Shown: one piece after another, positions 7,817 to 17,520 of the stretch | Layout: each line of letters begins with the position of its first letter | Numbering within the stretch: position 1 is the first letter of the stretch | Source: an uncultured Clostridia bacterium | Lineage (GTDB): Bacteria > Bacillota > Clostridia > Oscillospirales > Ruminococcaceae | Direction: 5' to 3' | DNA length: 64,000 bases | NCBI GenBank assembly: GCA_947631455.1 | Contig: CANRLH010000002.1 | Coordinates: forward strand, 62,001-126,000 | Program-made: the position numbers and the translations under genes | Notes under the pieces: model-generated | Seen by the model: only the letters and a program-made list of their open reading frames with translations | Told to the model about the DNA's origin: nothing | Database searches by the model: none

Positions 7817-7891
7817 TGGCACCCCCAGTAAGAATCGAACTTACATCTAACCCTTAGGAGGGGTTTATTCTATCCATTGAACTATGGGGGC
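7817..7891 (-). tRNA. tRNA-Arg (anticodon CCT)
   Basis: The minus strand folds with acceptor GCCCCCA and TGGGGGT, discriminator G and an encoded CCA (7817-7819). The anticodon arm is AACCC-CTCCTAA-GGGTT, anticodon CCT, reading AGG. It is the first gene of a two-tRNA transcript. Confidence 0.93.
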
Positions 7892-7920
7892 AAGACTGCA
7901 CCAATAAACATCACTAAAGT

Positions 7921-7949
7921 ATTATATCAGATTAAACAAGAAATTTCAA
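7921..7949 (-). promoter_or_regulatory. Promoter of the tRNA-Arg/tRNA-Pro transcript
   Basis: On the minus strand, TTGAAA (7944-7949) and a perfect TATAAT (7921-7926) are 17 bp apart, about 30 bp upstream of tRNA-Arg. Confidence 0.8.
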
Positions 7950-7996
7950 GCCCTTTTTTAATATTTTTTTAAAGACAATGTATTTTCTTCTATGTC

Positions 7997-8025
7997 TTGA
8001 CTTTTTATAAGTATTGCGTTACAAT
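7997..8025 (+). promoter_or_regulatory. SigA-type promoter of the NlpC/P60 gene
   Basis: TTGACT (7997-8002) and TACAAT (8020-8025) are 17 bp apart, 76 bp before the ATG at 8102. Confidence 0.7.
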
Positions 8026-8101
8026 TTATTTATTACATAATGATTACAAATGCGTAACATTCGAGTGAAAATTTGTAAAGAGTTATCTTTAGGAGAGCAA
8101 A

Positions 8102-9388
8102 ATGAGATTAAGAAGAATAGTATCGTCACTTGGAGCTGCTGCAATAGTATTTTCTGTTGCAATATCAGGAGCTGGCAGCATACATACTTTAGCAGTTCCG
8201 TCGGACGCTTCGTATATGCAAAGGATCGAAGAGCTTGACAAGCAGGCTAAAGAGATCGATGAAAAGCTTGAAAAGGCTCAGAAGGATGCGGATAGTGCAC
8301 AGGCACAAAAGGACGCGATTGATGAAAAAATTGCCGTTGTGCAGGAGAAAATATCTGCTATAAACGAATACAGCAGAACACTTGCTGATGATATAGCAAA
8401 AGCAGATGCAAAAATGCGCGAGGCAAAGGCAAAGACCGATGAGAAGAAAGCTGAAATTGAAGAAGGTGTAGCAGAATTTAAGGAAAGACTCCGGGCGATG
8501 TATGTTTCCGGCACATCGTCTTACACTGATGTTTTGTTTTCGTCAGAAAGTTTTTACGACCTGCTCATGCGTGCAGAGCTAATAAACCGCGTTTCTAAGC
8601 ACGACAGCGATGCAATTGACGATCTGATAAAGCTAAAGGACGAGTACGAGAAAAATCAAAATGAGCTTGAAAAAGAGCTCTCTCAGCTTCAGTCAAAGTC
8701 GAAGGATTATAAGGAGCAGCTTAAAAAGCTTAACGAGCAGAATTCTGAGCTTTTAAAGCTTGCTGAAGAAAGCAGCATGACTTTAGACGAACTCAACAGC
8801 TTAAAGACAGAGCTTATGCAAAAAGGCTATGATATTGATGCTCAGAAAGAAGCGCTCAAAACAACAACTACTACAACGACTTCAATTACTTCTCAAACAG
8901 CTACAAACGCTCCGTTATCGAACGGCAATAATACTAATTCTGCCACTCAGTCGCAGGGCACTCAAAAGCCTTCTGAGAGCAGCTCGGATGCTCCTTCTCA
9001 GACCCCTCAGAACAACAATCAAAGCGCCGGAGGGGTTGCTGCGGTAATCGCAACCGCTCAAAGCATGGTAGGAGGTTCTTATGTCTGGGGAGCTTCAAGT
9101 CAGTATGAAGCAGACTGCTCAGGCCTTACGATGTATTGCTACGGAAAAATCGGAGTATCGTTGCCGCACAATGCAGCGGCACAATCAGGATACGGACACG
9201 CCGTAAGCAGGGACAGTATGCAGCCGGGAGATTTGATTTTCTTCGGAAGTCCGGCATATCATGTTGCCCTTTACGTAGGTGATGGAATGATGATCCATGC
9301 TGAAAACTCCTACACGGGAATCGTTTATTCTTATGTTGATACTTTTGCATTGTATAACCCGATCTCTGCAATAAGGAGGATTCTGTAA
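8102..9388 (+). CDS. Secreted NlpC/P60 peptidoglycan endopeptidase with coiled-coil domain
   Basis: This 428-residue protein has an N-terminal signal peptide (MRLRRIVSSLGAAAIVFSVA..., cleavage near residue 30) and a long charged coiled coil (about 38-255, PcsB/CwlO-like). A low-complexity Thr/Ser/Asn/Gln linker follows (about 256-320, opening with a Thr run), then a C-terminal NlpC/P60 domain (about 321-428). The catalytic Cys is in DCSGLTMYCYG and the His in YHVALYVGDG, with a second His in MMIHAENS. Such enzymes cut D-glutamyl-amino acid bonds in stem peptides during cell growth or separation; the coiled coil is typically autoinhibitory or FtsEX-interacting. The SD TAGGAG precedes the ATG by 6 nt. 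It is monocistronic by its own promoter. Confidence 0.92.
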   Translation: MRLRRIVSSLGAAAIVFSVAISGAGSIHTLAVPSDASYMQRIEELDKQAKEIDEKLEKAQKDADSAQAQKDAIDEKIAVVQEKISAINEYSRTLADDIAKADAKMREAKAKTDEKKAEIEEGVAEFKERLRAMYVSGTSSYTDVLFSSESFYDLLMRAELINRVSKHDSDAIDDLIKLKDEYEKNQNELEKELSQLQSKSKDYKEQLKKLNEQNSELLKLAEESSMTLDELNSLKTELMQKGYDIDAQKEALKTTTTTTTSITSQTATNAPLSNGNNTNSATQSQGTQKPSESSSDAPSQTPQNNNQSAGGVAAVIATAQSMVGGSYVWGASSQYEADCSGLTMYCYGKIGVSLPHNAAAQSGYGHAVSRDSMQPGDLIFFGSPAYHVALYVGDGMMIHAENSYTGIVYSYVDTFALYNPISAIRRIL

Positions 9389-9512
9389 ACAGAGTAACAG
9401 TGTAATAATCAAAAAGCATAGTTGAATATGAAATAAGTTCCACAGAGTGATCCGGTATGGTGAATGCCAAGTAAATTATCAGAAAATACATTAGTAATAA
9501 CAGGAGAAACAA

Positions 9513-10619
9513 ATGAAACTCTTTTTTGCCTTTGCTGCAATAATAATGATTCTTTTATCTGTATATGTGTTTTTTGTATTAAGGCGTGTCGCTGGGTTCT
9601 GGGGCATAAACGTAAAAAGAAAAACGACAAGTGTTATACTTGCCGTTTTATCTCTTTTGATATGTGTGTCAGGTATAAATCCGTTTAGAACATCAGCACT
9701 TATCGTTTTACATATAATCGGTATTTTTGCAGTTTTAGAACTTTTAAATTTGTTAGTATTCATTGCAAAAAAGATAAAGCCGTTTGAGGGCAAGGCGTGG
9801 AATGTTATTTATAAAAGCGGAATAACTCCTATCGTTATAACTGCAATGCTTATGGTTTACGGTTATATAAATATGCACAACATTATTCAAACCGATTACA
9901 CCGTTTATACTGAAAAAAACATTTCTCAGGACTACAAAGTTTTAATGCTTTCAGATTCACACTACGGCACCACTACCGACGCAGATGACTTAAGGGAAAT
10001 CAAGTCCCGTGCAGAAAAGCAAGATATAGATATGGTTGTTCTGGTAGGTGACATAGTTGACGAATCGACGTCAAATGTCGGAATGCATGAAGCGTTTGAG
10101 ATTTTAGGTAACATAAAAAGCAAATACGGAACATATTATGTATTCGGAAATCATGACAAGGCTAAGTATACAAATGATCCTAACTTCACTCAGTCGGAAC
10201 TAAGACAGGTAATTGAAAGTAACGGAATCACTATTCTTGAGGATGAAAGCGTTCAGGTAACTCAAGACCTGGTACTCGCCGGAAGGCAGGATCTCAGCGA
10301 CGGAAGAGCGTCCGTTGATGAAACACTAAACGGAGTTGACAGAGACGATTTTATTATAATGCTTGATCATCAGCCAAAGGATTACGCTGAGGAAAAGCAA
10401 TGCAAAACGGATCTTGTTTTATCAGGTCACACCCATGCAGGGCAGATATGGCCGGCAAAATACTTAATTGACCTGTTTAATATGGCAGAGCTTTCCTACG
10501 GTATTGAAACAAACGAAGACTTTACCGCCGTAGTGACCTCCGGTGTTTCTGGTTGGGGATATCCGATCAGAACTCAGGAGCATTCAGAATTTGTTATAAT
10601 CGACATAAAAAAGGTATAA
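9513..10619 (+). CDS. Membrane-anchored metallophosphoesterase (YkuE/YaeI-like)
   Basis: This 368-residue protein has an N-terminal membrane part with about four helices (roughly residues 1-25, 33-50, 56-80 and 95-115). A calcineurin-type phosphoesterase domain follows, with metal-binding motifs in order: MLSDSHYG (about 148), VGDIVD (about 175), FGNHDK (about 211) and SGHTHAGQ (about 306). Relatives such as YkuE are membrane-linked phosphoesterases; some YaeI-like members act on lipid A precursors, which a Gram-positive lacks, so the substrate is unknown. The SD ACAGGAG precedes the ATG at 9513. It lies between a cell-wall hydrolase and tRNA-Ser, with no clear terminator before the tRNA promoter. 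Confidence 0.85.
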   Translation: MKLFFAFAAIIMILLSVYVFFVLRRVAGFWGINVKRKTTSVILAVLSLLICVSGINPFRTSALIVLHIIGIFAVLELLNLLVFIAKKIKPFEGKAWNVIYKSGITPIVITAMLMVYGYINMHNIIQTDYTVYTEKNISQDYKVLMLSDSHYGTTTDADDLREIKSRAEKQDIDMVVLVGDIVDESTSNVGMHEAFEILGNIKSKYGTYYVFGNHDKAKYTNDPNFTQSELRQVIESNGITILEDESVQVTQDLVLAGRQDLSDGRASVDETLNGVDRDDFIIMLDHQPKDYAEEKQCKTDLVLSGHTHAGQIWPAKYLIDLFNMAELSYGIETNEDFTAVVTSGVSGWGYPIRTQEHSEFVIIDIKKV

Positions 10620-10625
10620 AAACGC

Positions 10626-10654
10626 TTGACACAGTTAATGATTTATGATACAAT
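10626..10654 (+). promoter_or_regulatory. Promoter of tRNA-Ser
   Basis: A perfect TTGACA (10626-10631) and TACAAT (10649-10654) are 17 bp apart, 36 bp before the tRNA. Confidence 0.8.
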
Positions 10655-10690
10655 TACAAACGGTGACTTTTGCGCCATCACACATCGTTT

Positions 10691-10780
10691 GGAGAAGTAC
10701 CCAAGTGGTGAAGGGGCTCCCCTGCTAAGGGAGTAGGTCTCGAAAGGGGCGCGAGCGTTCAAATCGCTTCTTCTCCGCCA
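10691..10780 (+). tRNA. tRNA-Ser (anticodon GCT)
   Basis: A 90-nt class II tRNA with acceptor GGAGAAG paired to CTTCTCC, discriminator G and an encoded CCA. The anticodon arm is CTCCC-CTGCTAA-GGGAG, anticodon GCT (AGC/AGU codons), followed by a long variable arm and the T loop TTCAAAT. Confidence 0.95.
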
Positions 10781-10789
10781 GATAACAAT

Positions 10790-10821
10790 AGGCCTCCGGA
10801 TAATCGGAGGTCTGTTTTTTT
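10790..10821 (+). terminator. Intrinsic terminator after tRNA-Ser
   Basis: GGCCTCCG pairs with CGGAGGTC (8 bp with a G-T pair), followed by a run of seven T. Confidence 0.85.
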
Positions 10822-11046
10822 ATCTACCATTATCTACAAAGCTTTGTAAGGTTGTGAAAAGTGTTCAGCACATTTATGGTTTTTTACTAATACGTCAAAC
10901 CTTTGTGTTGTGGATTTGCGGTGGTTTTATTTTGCAGGAAATCAAACTGGAATTGTTCTAGAATTTGAAAAATTTAGTCCTGAGTACCCATAGCATTGCC
11001 ATTAGTTTAACATTAAAAAGTTAATGGATAAAGCCCTGTTTTTTTG
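10822..11046. other. AT-rich intergenic stretch without a gene
   Basis: I see no SD-preceded frame, tRNA or convincing hairpin here. It separates the tRNA-Ser terminator from the end of the minus-strand metH operon. Confidence 0.5.
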
Positions 11047-11086
11047 GCATAAAAAAATTCTCCGCAACATTTTGTTGCGGAGAAAT
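11047..11086 (-). terminator. Intrinsic terminator of the metH operon
   Basis: On the minus strand a perfect 11-bp stem (TTCTCCGCAAC with GTTGCGGAGAA) is followed by TTTTTTT. It lies about 195 nt past the metH stop; the intervening 3' untranslated stretch 11087-11280 shows nothing recognisable. Confidence 0.8.
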
Positions 11087-11280
11087 AAATCAGTAACTTA
11101 TTCGGGTAAAGAATATTCTCTGATTTACAACTTATTTATAACATAAAAATCATATGGATTAAGAATAATATCAAAAACTGTCTTAAAACCGTAAAAAACT
11201 GTATATTAAAAATTGCTTGTTTAATCCGAAATAAAAGGTCTGTGGATTGCTCGTTTTATAAATCTTTATCCGTGTGATTA

Positions 11281-13635
11281 CTAACACCCAAAAATCTTTT
11301 TAGCCAGATCAACCGATTCCTTGGCATCTTTGGTATAATAATCGGCGCCGATCATTTTCGCATATTCGGGAGTTAGCACCGCCCCGCCGACCCATACAAT
11401 AGTGTCTGGTTTTTTGGCTTTTAGCTGCTTTATTGTCTCTTCCATTGCATTAAGAGTAGTCGTCATAAGTGCTGAAAGGCCGACAAGTTTTATATTCTCA
11501 TCTACAGCCGTTTGAACTATAAGCTCAGGAGCTACGTCTTTACCAAGGTCTATAACGTCATATCCGTAGTTTTGCAAAATTACCTTGACAATATTCTTGC
11601 CGATGTCGTGAATATCGCCTTTTACGGTTGCGAGTATTATTCTGCCTTTTGAAACGCTGGTTTGGTCAGAGCGTGAAAGTGTGTTTTTAATTACTTCAAA
11701 GCAGGCCTGAGCACCAGAGGCAGCAAGAATAAGCTGTGGCAAAAAAATCTTTCCCTTTTCAAACTCTTCCCCCGCCTTATCCAAAACAGGAATGAGCTCT
11801 TCATTTACTATGTCAAGAGGTTCTCTGCTTAAAAGCATATTTTTGGTTATATCTTTAGCCTCACTTTTAAGGCCGTTTAAAACCGCGTAAGATAGGGATA
11901 TATCATTGCTGTTTGATGAAAGGGCAGGCGTATCTGTGTTTGAGTACGCAGCAATAAATTCCTTTGAGTTTTTATCGTATCCCCGCAACAGATTAAAGGC
12001 CCTTACCGCACCTGACATTCCTTCAATGTTAGGGTTTATGATAGGAAGATCAAGCCCGTGTGTAAGCGCCATTGTAAGAAAATTCTGGTTGACAAGCGGG
12101 CGATTTGGCAGACCAAAGCTTATGTTAGACACTCCTAACACGGTTTTCAGACCAAGCTCGTCCTTTACTCTCTTAAGGGCGTTTAAGGTTTCCATAACAC
12201 CGTCTTGTTCAGCAGATGCAGTTAGTGTAAGGCAATCAATGTAGATATCCTCTTTCGGTATTCCCAGTGTGTTCGCTCTGTTAAGTATTTTCTTTGCAAT
12301 GTTAAATCTATCATGGGATTTTTTTGGAATTCCGTTTTCGTCAAGAGTAAGTCCCACTACCGCCGCACCGTATTTTTTTACTATCGGCAAAACTGAGGCG
12401 AGAGATTTTTCCTCTCCGTTGACCGAATTTACTATCGGCTTTCCGTTGTAGACGCGCAGAGCTGCTTCAAGTACCTCCGGGTTAGTGGAGTCGATCTGGA
12501 GCGGAAGCTCGGTGATACTTTGAATTGCCTTAATAACCTTTACCATCATTGCTTTTTCGTCCACTCCGGGCAGTCCGACGTTTACATCTAAAATATCAGC
12601 TCCGGCTGATGCCTGTTCAATCGCCTGAGAGAGTATATAGTCGATATCTCCCTGTAAAAGAGCTTCCTTAAAACGCTTTTTACCCGTTGGATTTATTCGC
12701 TCTCCTATGATTTTAGGGGATGAGATAAATACTGTTTTGGAATATGAGCAGACAGCACTGTTTTTTTGGGGTGAGTTTTTACAGTATCTTTCGCGTTCAA
12801 ACCTTTTTTTTAGTTCCTTTATATATTCTGGCGTGGTTCCGCAGCAGCCTCCTACTATCTTAGCGCCCAAAGGTATCATTTCAGCCATCTCTTCGGCAAA
12901 ATCAGCAGCGGAAATTGAATATGAATTTGTAACAGGGTCAGGAAGACCTGCGTTTGGCTTTACAATGATCGGAAGTGAACAGTAGCGCGAGATCTCTCTC
13001 ACCACCTCTTTCAGATCTTTAGGGCCAAGGGAGCAGTTAAGCCCAATGGCCGAAACGCCAAGCCCTTCGAGAGTCGTTACCATAGATGCCGGATCACACC
13101 CTGTAAAGGTTCTGCCGTTTTTCTCAAAAGTCATGCTGCATATTATAGGCTTATCACAATTTTCCCGTGCTGCCAGAACGCCGGCTTTGAGTTCATAAAG
13201 GTCTGTTTGCGTGGCAAAGTATATGATGTCAGACTCGTCAGCGCATAATATCTGTTCCCTGTAGTATTCATAAGCTTCTTCAAACGTCATGGTACCATTC
13301 GGCTCGCACAGCTTGCCTATAGGAGAAACGTCAAGTGCGACTAAAGCCTTGCTGCCGGCACATTCCTTTGCGTGACTTAAAGCCAATGGGATAATATCCT
13401 CCGGGGTATAGCCTGTTCCCGACAGCTTGTAAGAGTTACAGCCGAAGGTGTTTGCACACACTATGTCGCTTCCGGCGTCAACATACAAAGATATAACCTT
13501 TTTTACCATATCCGGGTCGGTAATGTTTAATAAAACAGGGTTTTCTCCCGGCTTCATTCCAAGCGACTGAAGCATCGTGCCGAAGCCGCCGTCTAAATAT
13601 ACAAAGTCCTTTTTCAAAAGCTCAGTTAATGTCAT
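11281..13635 (-). CDS. metH: Cobalamin-dependent methionine synthase, short form without activation domain
   Basis: It transfers methyl from 5-methyltetrahydrofolate to homocysteine via cob(I)alamin. The 784 residues comprise three parts. The homocysteine-methyltransferase barrel (about 1-285) starts at LDGGFGTML, with zinc-ligand Cys in GLNCS and GGCCGTTP. The pterin-binding barrel spans about 305-560 (GERINPTG, DVNVG). The B12 cap and Rossmann domain span about 580-784, with the cobalt-ligand motif GDIHDIGKN. Compared with the roughly 1200-residue enterobacterial enzyme, the C-terminal SAM-binding reactivation domain is missing; the gene immediately upstream (13647-14234) encodes it as a separate protein. 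Only 11 bp separate the two, so they are co-translated. This split is common in Firmicutes and Thermotoga. Confidence 0.95.
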   Translation of the reverse strand: MTLTELLKKDFVYLDGGFGTMLQSLGMKPGENPVLLNITDPDMVKKVISLYVDAGSDIVCANTFGCNSYKLSGTGYTPEDIIPLALSHAKECAGSKALVALDVSPIGKLCEPNGTMTFEEAYEYYREQILCADESDIIYFATQTDLYELKAGVLAARENCDKPIICSMTFEKNGRTFTGCDPASMVTTLEGLGVSAIGLNCSLGPKDLKEVVREISRYCSLPIIVKPNAGLPDPVTNSYSISAADFAEEMAEMIPLGAKIVGGCCGTTPEYIKELKKRFERERYCKNSPQKNSAVCSYSKTVFISSPKIIGERINPTGKKRFKEALLQGDIDYILSQAIEQASAGADILDVNVGLPGVDEKAMMVKVIKAIQSITELPLQIDSTNPEVLEAALRVYNGKPIVNSVNGEEKSLASVLPIVKKYGAAVVGLTLDENGIPKKSHDRFNIAKKILNRANTLGIPKEDIYIDCLTLTASAEQDGVMETLNALKRVKDELGLKTVLGVSNISFGLPNRPLVNQNFLTMALTHGLDLPIINPNIEGMSGAVRAFNLLRGYDKNSKEFIAAYSNTDTPALSSNSNDISLSYAVLNGLKSEAKDITKNMLLSREPLDIVNEELIPVLDKAGEEFEKGKIFLPQLILAASGAQACFEVIKNTLSRSDQTSVSKGRIILATVKGDIHDIGKNIVKVILQNYGYDVIDLGKDVAPELIVQTAVDENIKLVGLSALMTTTLNAMEETIKQLKAKKPDTIVWVGGAVLTPEYAKMIGADYYTKDAKESVDLAKKIFGC

Positions 13636-13646
13636 AGATAACTTCC

Positions 13647-14234
13647 TTACTTAATTCCCAATACCGCTGTAACGGATTTTCTAGGCATCATAATTAAAGT
13701 ATCCGTCACAGTAAGTCCTATTTTACTTTGTGCGTCTAATGCGCTTAAAAAATCCCCCTGAAGAGAGAGCGGAAGGTCTCCGTATCCGCAGGAAAAACGA
13801 GGGGTCAATGTGGCATTGTCAAGGCTTTCTTTGATAACGTCCTCGGTCTTATCGCACACTTGCTCAATAAGGGCGGATGCGAGATTGTCAGCAATAAAGC
13901 CAAGTGTGATATCTTCGACTTCAAGACGGCGTATCAGAGCGTCTACCGAAACGCCCAGGGTTGCAGCAAACACGCAGCAGCGGTTAGAGTCCTTTAAAAG
14001 ATTTTTTATATTATGTCCCGGCAGACAAAGCTTTGTGTTTGAGAGTATTATCTTATCATCCCGGGATAAAATGTCAAACACCTTAAAAATCAGCTTTGGC
14101 TTTGCCGCATCAAGCACCATTTTTTCGCACCTATCGGCAAGGAGCAAAAACCGCTCATTAGGCTCACTTTTTTTAAAACCCATATATCTGAAGGCCTCAC
14201 GCTTATTTATGCTTGTAATCCCATTCAGATCCAT
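13647..14234 (-). CDS. Stand-alone methionine synthase activation-domain protein
   Basis: This 195-residue protein resembles the C-terminal SAM-binding reactivation domain of MetH. It has the signature RFSCGYGDLPLSLQ (about 146-159) followed by IGLTVTDTLIMMPRKSVTAV. The family reductively remethylates cob(II)alamin using SAM and an electron donor. Its ATG abuts the ppk1 stop (TAG directly followed by ATG) and its stop lies 11 bp before metH, which lacks this domain. The pairing makes the function nearly certain, although no reductase partner is encoded nearby. Confidence 0.9.
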   Translation of the reverse strand: MDLNGITSINKREAFRYMGFKKSEPNERFLLLADRCEKMVLDAAKPKLIFKVFDILSRDDKIILSNTKLCLPGHNIKNLLKDSNRCCVFAATLGVSVDALIRRLEVEDITLGFIADNLASALIEQVCDKTEDVIKESLDNATLTPRFSCGYGDLPLSLQGDFLSALDAQSKIGLTVTDTLIMMPRKSVTAVLGIK

Positions 14235-16376
14235 CTACACACGCCTCTTGAAAAAATTCTTTATTTTCATCCAGATGCTGCCGGTTGACGCTTTTTTTTC
14301 TATCTCATTTTGCGCCTCTGCTTTAATCACTGCCTCACTGTAAAAGTATTCCTGCGAATTTAATGCGTTGCCGTTCGATGTTCTTTTTATGTATAGTCCA
14401 TCCTTGCCTAAAACCCTTGCTTTTACGTTATCATTCATCATAGTTTCAAACATATCGATTATTCTGATCTTTATATCAGGATCGTATACCGGGCAGGCAA
14501 CCTCTACACGTTTTGTGGTATTTCTCGTCATAAAATCAGCAGAGGATATATATACCCTTTTTGCTGCTCTGTCAGCTCCGAAAATATAGAATCTAGCGTG
14601 TTCTAAATATCTTCCGACGATCGATACGACAGTTATATTATCAGTGACTCCGTTTATTCCAGGAATAAGGCAACAGATGCCTCTTATTACAAGCTCGACC
14701 TTTACGCCTGCCTCTGAGCATTCAATAAGCTTTTTGATAAGCTGTTTATCAGTCAGAGAGTTAAGCTTTGCTCCAACATAAGCGGGCTCACCGTTTATCG
14801 CCTTATGAATCTCATTGTCCATCATATCAAGCACCCTCTGCCTTAGCAAAAGAGGCGCGACTAAAAGGTGCTTTGCATCTTCAACAAGCGTTCCGGTTGA
14901 AAGGGCGTTGAAGACATCCATAGCGTCCTTTGCAATCTCTGCATTTGAAGTCATAAGCGATACGTCAGTGTAAAGCGCAGAGGTCTTTTCGTTGTAGTTT
15001 CCGGTTCCAACCTGAACGGTATATTTTACTTGATTTCCAGATCTTCTTGTAATAAGCAATAGCTTTGAATGAACCTTCATATCTTCGGGTCCGTAGATCA
15101 CCTTAACTCCGGACTTTTCCAGGCGCTCAGACCAGCCAATATTGTTTTCCTCGTCAAAACGGGCGCGCAATTCCACCAATACTAAAACGTCTTTGCCGTT
15201 TTCCGCGGCATCTATTAAAGCGCCTACTACCTGTGAATTTTTCGCAACCCTGTAAAGCGTGATCTTTATAGACGCTACCGTGGGATCAGACGCTGCTTCT
15301 TTTAATAGCCTTATGAACGGCTTTATGCTCTCATATGGGTAAGAAAGGAATATATCACGCTTGTCTATCTGTTTGAGCATCGGCGTGCGGTCATCAACCA
15401 TAATGGATTTTTGCGGAGTGTGCGGCTTGTAAAACAACTCGCTTGAACATTTTTCACGCATTATGTCTATCAGACTTCCCGCAAACGACATATCAAGAGG
15501 TGCGATTTCAGTAAAAATCTGTGATTTGTGAATATCAAGCTTTTTTCTGAGCAAAGACAACATATCTTCACTGAAGCTTTTTGAGATTTGAAGTCTTACG
15601 GCGCATAGCTTTTTTCTCTTCTTTATAAGTTCGCTCATCTTTGACCGAAAGTCAAGTTCATGGTCAAATAAAGCTTCGTTTGCATCTATATCAGCATTTC
15701 GTGTAACTCTGATAAGCGCTTTATCAGATACCGTATAATTGTCAAAAAGCTTGTGAAGTTTGTGAAGTATCAAGTCTTCAGCAAGCATATATCGTATAGT
15801 GTATCTATCGTCAGACGGGAATAGGATCACTCTGTCAAAAATTCCTGATGTGTTGACTATTCCGAGTATTTTTTCGTTATCTTTTGATGAAAGCTGTGCT
15901 GCTGCGTAAACGCTTTTGCCATTTAAAAACGGGAACGGGTGACGTGAGTCTACTACCAATGGAGAAAGGAACGGACTTACCTCATACTTAAAGTATTTGT
16001 CCGCAAAGGCTTTGTCGTCCTTTGACACTTTATCTGGGTTTATTCTTTTTATGCCGGCAACCTCAAGCTTTGAGCTTATTTTTTCAAACGACTTTCCGTG
16101 TGCAAAGCATAGCTCTTTTACCCTTGCAAAAATCGCATCGAGCTGCTCTGAAGGCCGCATAAGCGTCTTGCCGTCGCGATCATTATCATCAAGTAACATG
16201 CTGTCGTGAAGCGATCCTACACGCACCATAAAGAACTCATCCAGATTGCTTGAAAATATAGACGAAAACATAAGCCGCTCTCCGAGAGGAGTGGACTTGT
16301 CATTTGCTTCTTCAAGCACACGTTGATTGAACTTGAGCCAGGATAGCTCTCTGTTTTCATAAACTTTGTTTGGCAT
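14235..16376 (-). CDS. ppk1: Polyphosphate kinase 1
   Basis: It makes and breaks inorganic polyphosphate chains with ATP/ADP. The 713-residue length and motifs match the family: ENRELSWLKFNQRVLEEA at the N-terminus, FSSNLDEFFMVRVG, the phospho-His region MKVHSKLLLI (His near 434) and, in the second PLD-like half, YISSADFMTRN. The enzyme is membrane-associated in other bacteria. It lies third from the end of a six-gene operon, after an antiporter and directly before the MetH activation gene with no intergenic base. The coupling of polyphosphate and methionine genes has no obvious biochemical reason. Confidence 0.95.
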   Translation of the reverse strand: MPNKVYENRELSWLKFNQRVLEEANDKSTPLGERLMFSSIFSSNLDEFFMVRVGSLHDSMLLDDNDRDGKTLMRPSEQLDAIFARVKELCFAHGKSFEKISSKLEVAGIKRINPDKVSKDDKAFADKYFKYEVSPFLSPLVVDSRHPFPFLNGKSVYAAAQLSSKDNEKILGIVNTSGIFDRVILFPSDDRYTIRYMLAEDLILHKLHKLFDNYTVSDKALIRVTRNADIDANEALFDHELDFRSKMSELIKKRKKLCAVRLQISKSFSEDMLSLLRKKLDIHKSQIFTEIAPLDMSFAGSLIDIMREKCSSELFYKPHTPQKSIMVDDRTPMLKQIDKRDIFLSYPYESIKPFIRLLKEAASDPTVASIKITLYRVAKNSQVVGALIDAAENGKDVLVLVELRARFDEENNIGWSERLEKSGVKVIYGPEDMKVHSKLLLITRRSGNQVKYTVQVGTGNYNEKTSALYTDVSLMTSNAEIAKDAMDVFNALSTGTLVEDAKHLLVAPLLLRQRVLDMMDNEIHKAINGEPAYVGAKLNSLTDKQLIKKLIECSEAGVKVELVIRGICCLIPGINGVTDNITVVSIVGRYLEHARFYIFGADRAAKRVYISSADFMTRNTTKRVEVACPVYDPDIKIRIIDMFETMMNDNVKARVLGKDGLYIKRTSNGNALNSQEYFYSEAVIKAEAQNEIEKKASTGSIWMKIKNFFKRRV

Positions 16377-16449
16377 ATAGATTTCTCCGTATAAAAATAT
16401 TGATGTAAGTCTGATTACCCGAAAATTTCTTGTTTTTGATAAGTTAGGG

Positions 16450-17520
16450 TCACATTGAAGAGAGAATAATGAACAGAAGATAGCAGGCTAACACACCAAA
16501 TCCGAGGACTCTGTAAACAAAAACGGGATTTTTGCCGTTTGTTTTAGCGCGTGTGTGAATTATCAGTGTTGTTGTGACGAAAAGTGTTGCAAGTGTTCCG
16601 AATATAGTCAAAATACCGGTGCTGTCAAGCTCGCTTATGTGGGAGAAAATTTCTTGCAATTTGTATCTGTGACCTAATGAAGTACTGCTTGAGTATACAG
16701 AGCCGCCGCTGTACAGAATATCTGCAATCGACAGGATGAAGAAGTTAAAAACTCCGCTGCCAAGCAGGTCGCCTACCGCGGCATTATAGTTTTTCTTTTT
16801 TACAAGAGTTGCAGCGCTTGTAAGCTCCGGCAGACTTGTGGCAACACCTAAAAACAGCGCCCCCGCAACGGTCTTTCCGAGATTTATTCCGGCCTTGTTA
16901 AGATTTTCCTGCAAGGAATCTGTAACAAGCGTCAGAAATACCGATGAGCTTACCAACACGAGCGCAAGTATTATAAATCTTGTTATTATCTGTTTTAAAG
17001 TGAGGGCAGAGTCGGTTGTGTCATCACTGTCTGTTTTATCTGACGCCATGAATTTTATTGACAAGGCATATGTTACTATTATGATTACCGAGTATATACT
17101 TATGTTAAACACAGTGTAATCAATTCCCAGAACTGATGACAGTATCATAAGTAAAAATATAAATACCGTAAATCCTGTGATTTTAAGATGACTTGTGCCG
17201 ACCTGTGCTTTTGAAAAGGCTTTTGCGCATAATATGAGTATTACTCCCAAAATCGTTTCATTAAACAGGTTGCTTCCCAAGATGTTTCCTATAACAAGAT
17301 CGGGTTGTCTCACTATCACTACTGCTGATATAGACGTAAAAAGCTCCGGCAGGCTGGTCACAGCCGCTAAAACAACTCCTCCTATGAATGCGCCTGCAAT
17401 GTCGGTTTTTTTGTCTATGAGATCCACATAGTCCGCAAGCTTAATTGAGATCAAAACGACAGTCGCCGCCAAAATGACATACAAAATTATTGATACGGGT
17501 AGATTTACAGGTAACGTCAT
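16450..17520 (-). CDS. CaCA-family calcium/cation antiporter
   Basis: This 356-residue membrane protein has about 10-11 helices and the two inverted alpha repeats of the CaCA superfamily. The first shows AAVTSLPELFTSISA followed by GNILGSNLFN, the second LGVATSLPELTSA followed by GDLLGSGVFN. The paired Glu in the S-L-P-E motifs bind the transported cation. Relatives (YrbG/ChaA) exchange Ca2+ or Na+ for H+/Na+. Its ATG overlaps the stop of the upstream amidohydrolase by 4 nt (ATGA), showing translational coupling; ppk1 follows after 73 bp. Ion specificity cannot be read. Confidence 0.88.
   Translation of the reverse strand: MTLPVNLPVSIILYVILAATVVLISIKLADYVDLIDKKTDIAGAFIGGVVLAAVTSLPELFTSISAVVIVRQPDLVIGNILGSNLFNETILGVILILCAKAFSKAQVGTSHLKITGFTVFIFLLMILSSVLGIDYTVFNISIYSVIIIVTYALSIKFMASDKTDSDDTTDSALTLKQIITRFIILALVLVSSSVFLTLVTDSLQENLNKAGINLGKTVAGALFLGVATSLPELTSAATLVKKKNYNAAVGDLLGSGVFNFFILSIADILYSGGSVYSSSTSLGHRYKLQEIFSHISELDSTGILTIFGTLATLFVTTTLIIHTRAKTNGKNPVFVYRVLGFGVLACYLLFIILSSM

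Noticed and set aside
8866-8960. ACA/ACT/ACG repeat tract in the NlpC/P60 gene considered as a microsatellite or CRISPR-like repeat
   Set aside because: It encodes the Thr-rich linker of a secreted hydrolase, an ordinary low-complexity spacer.
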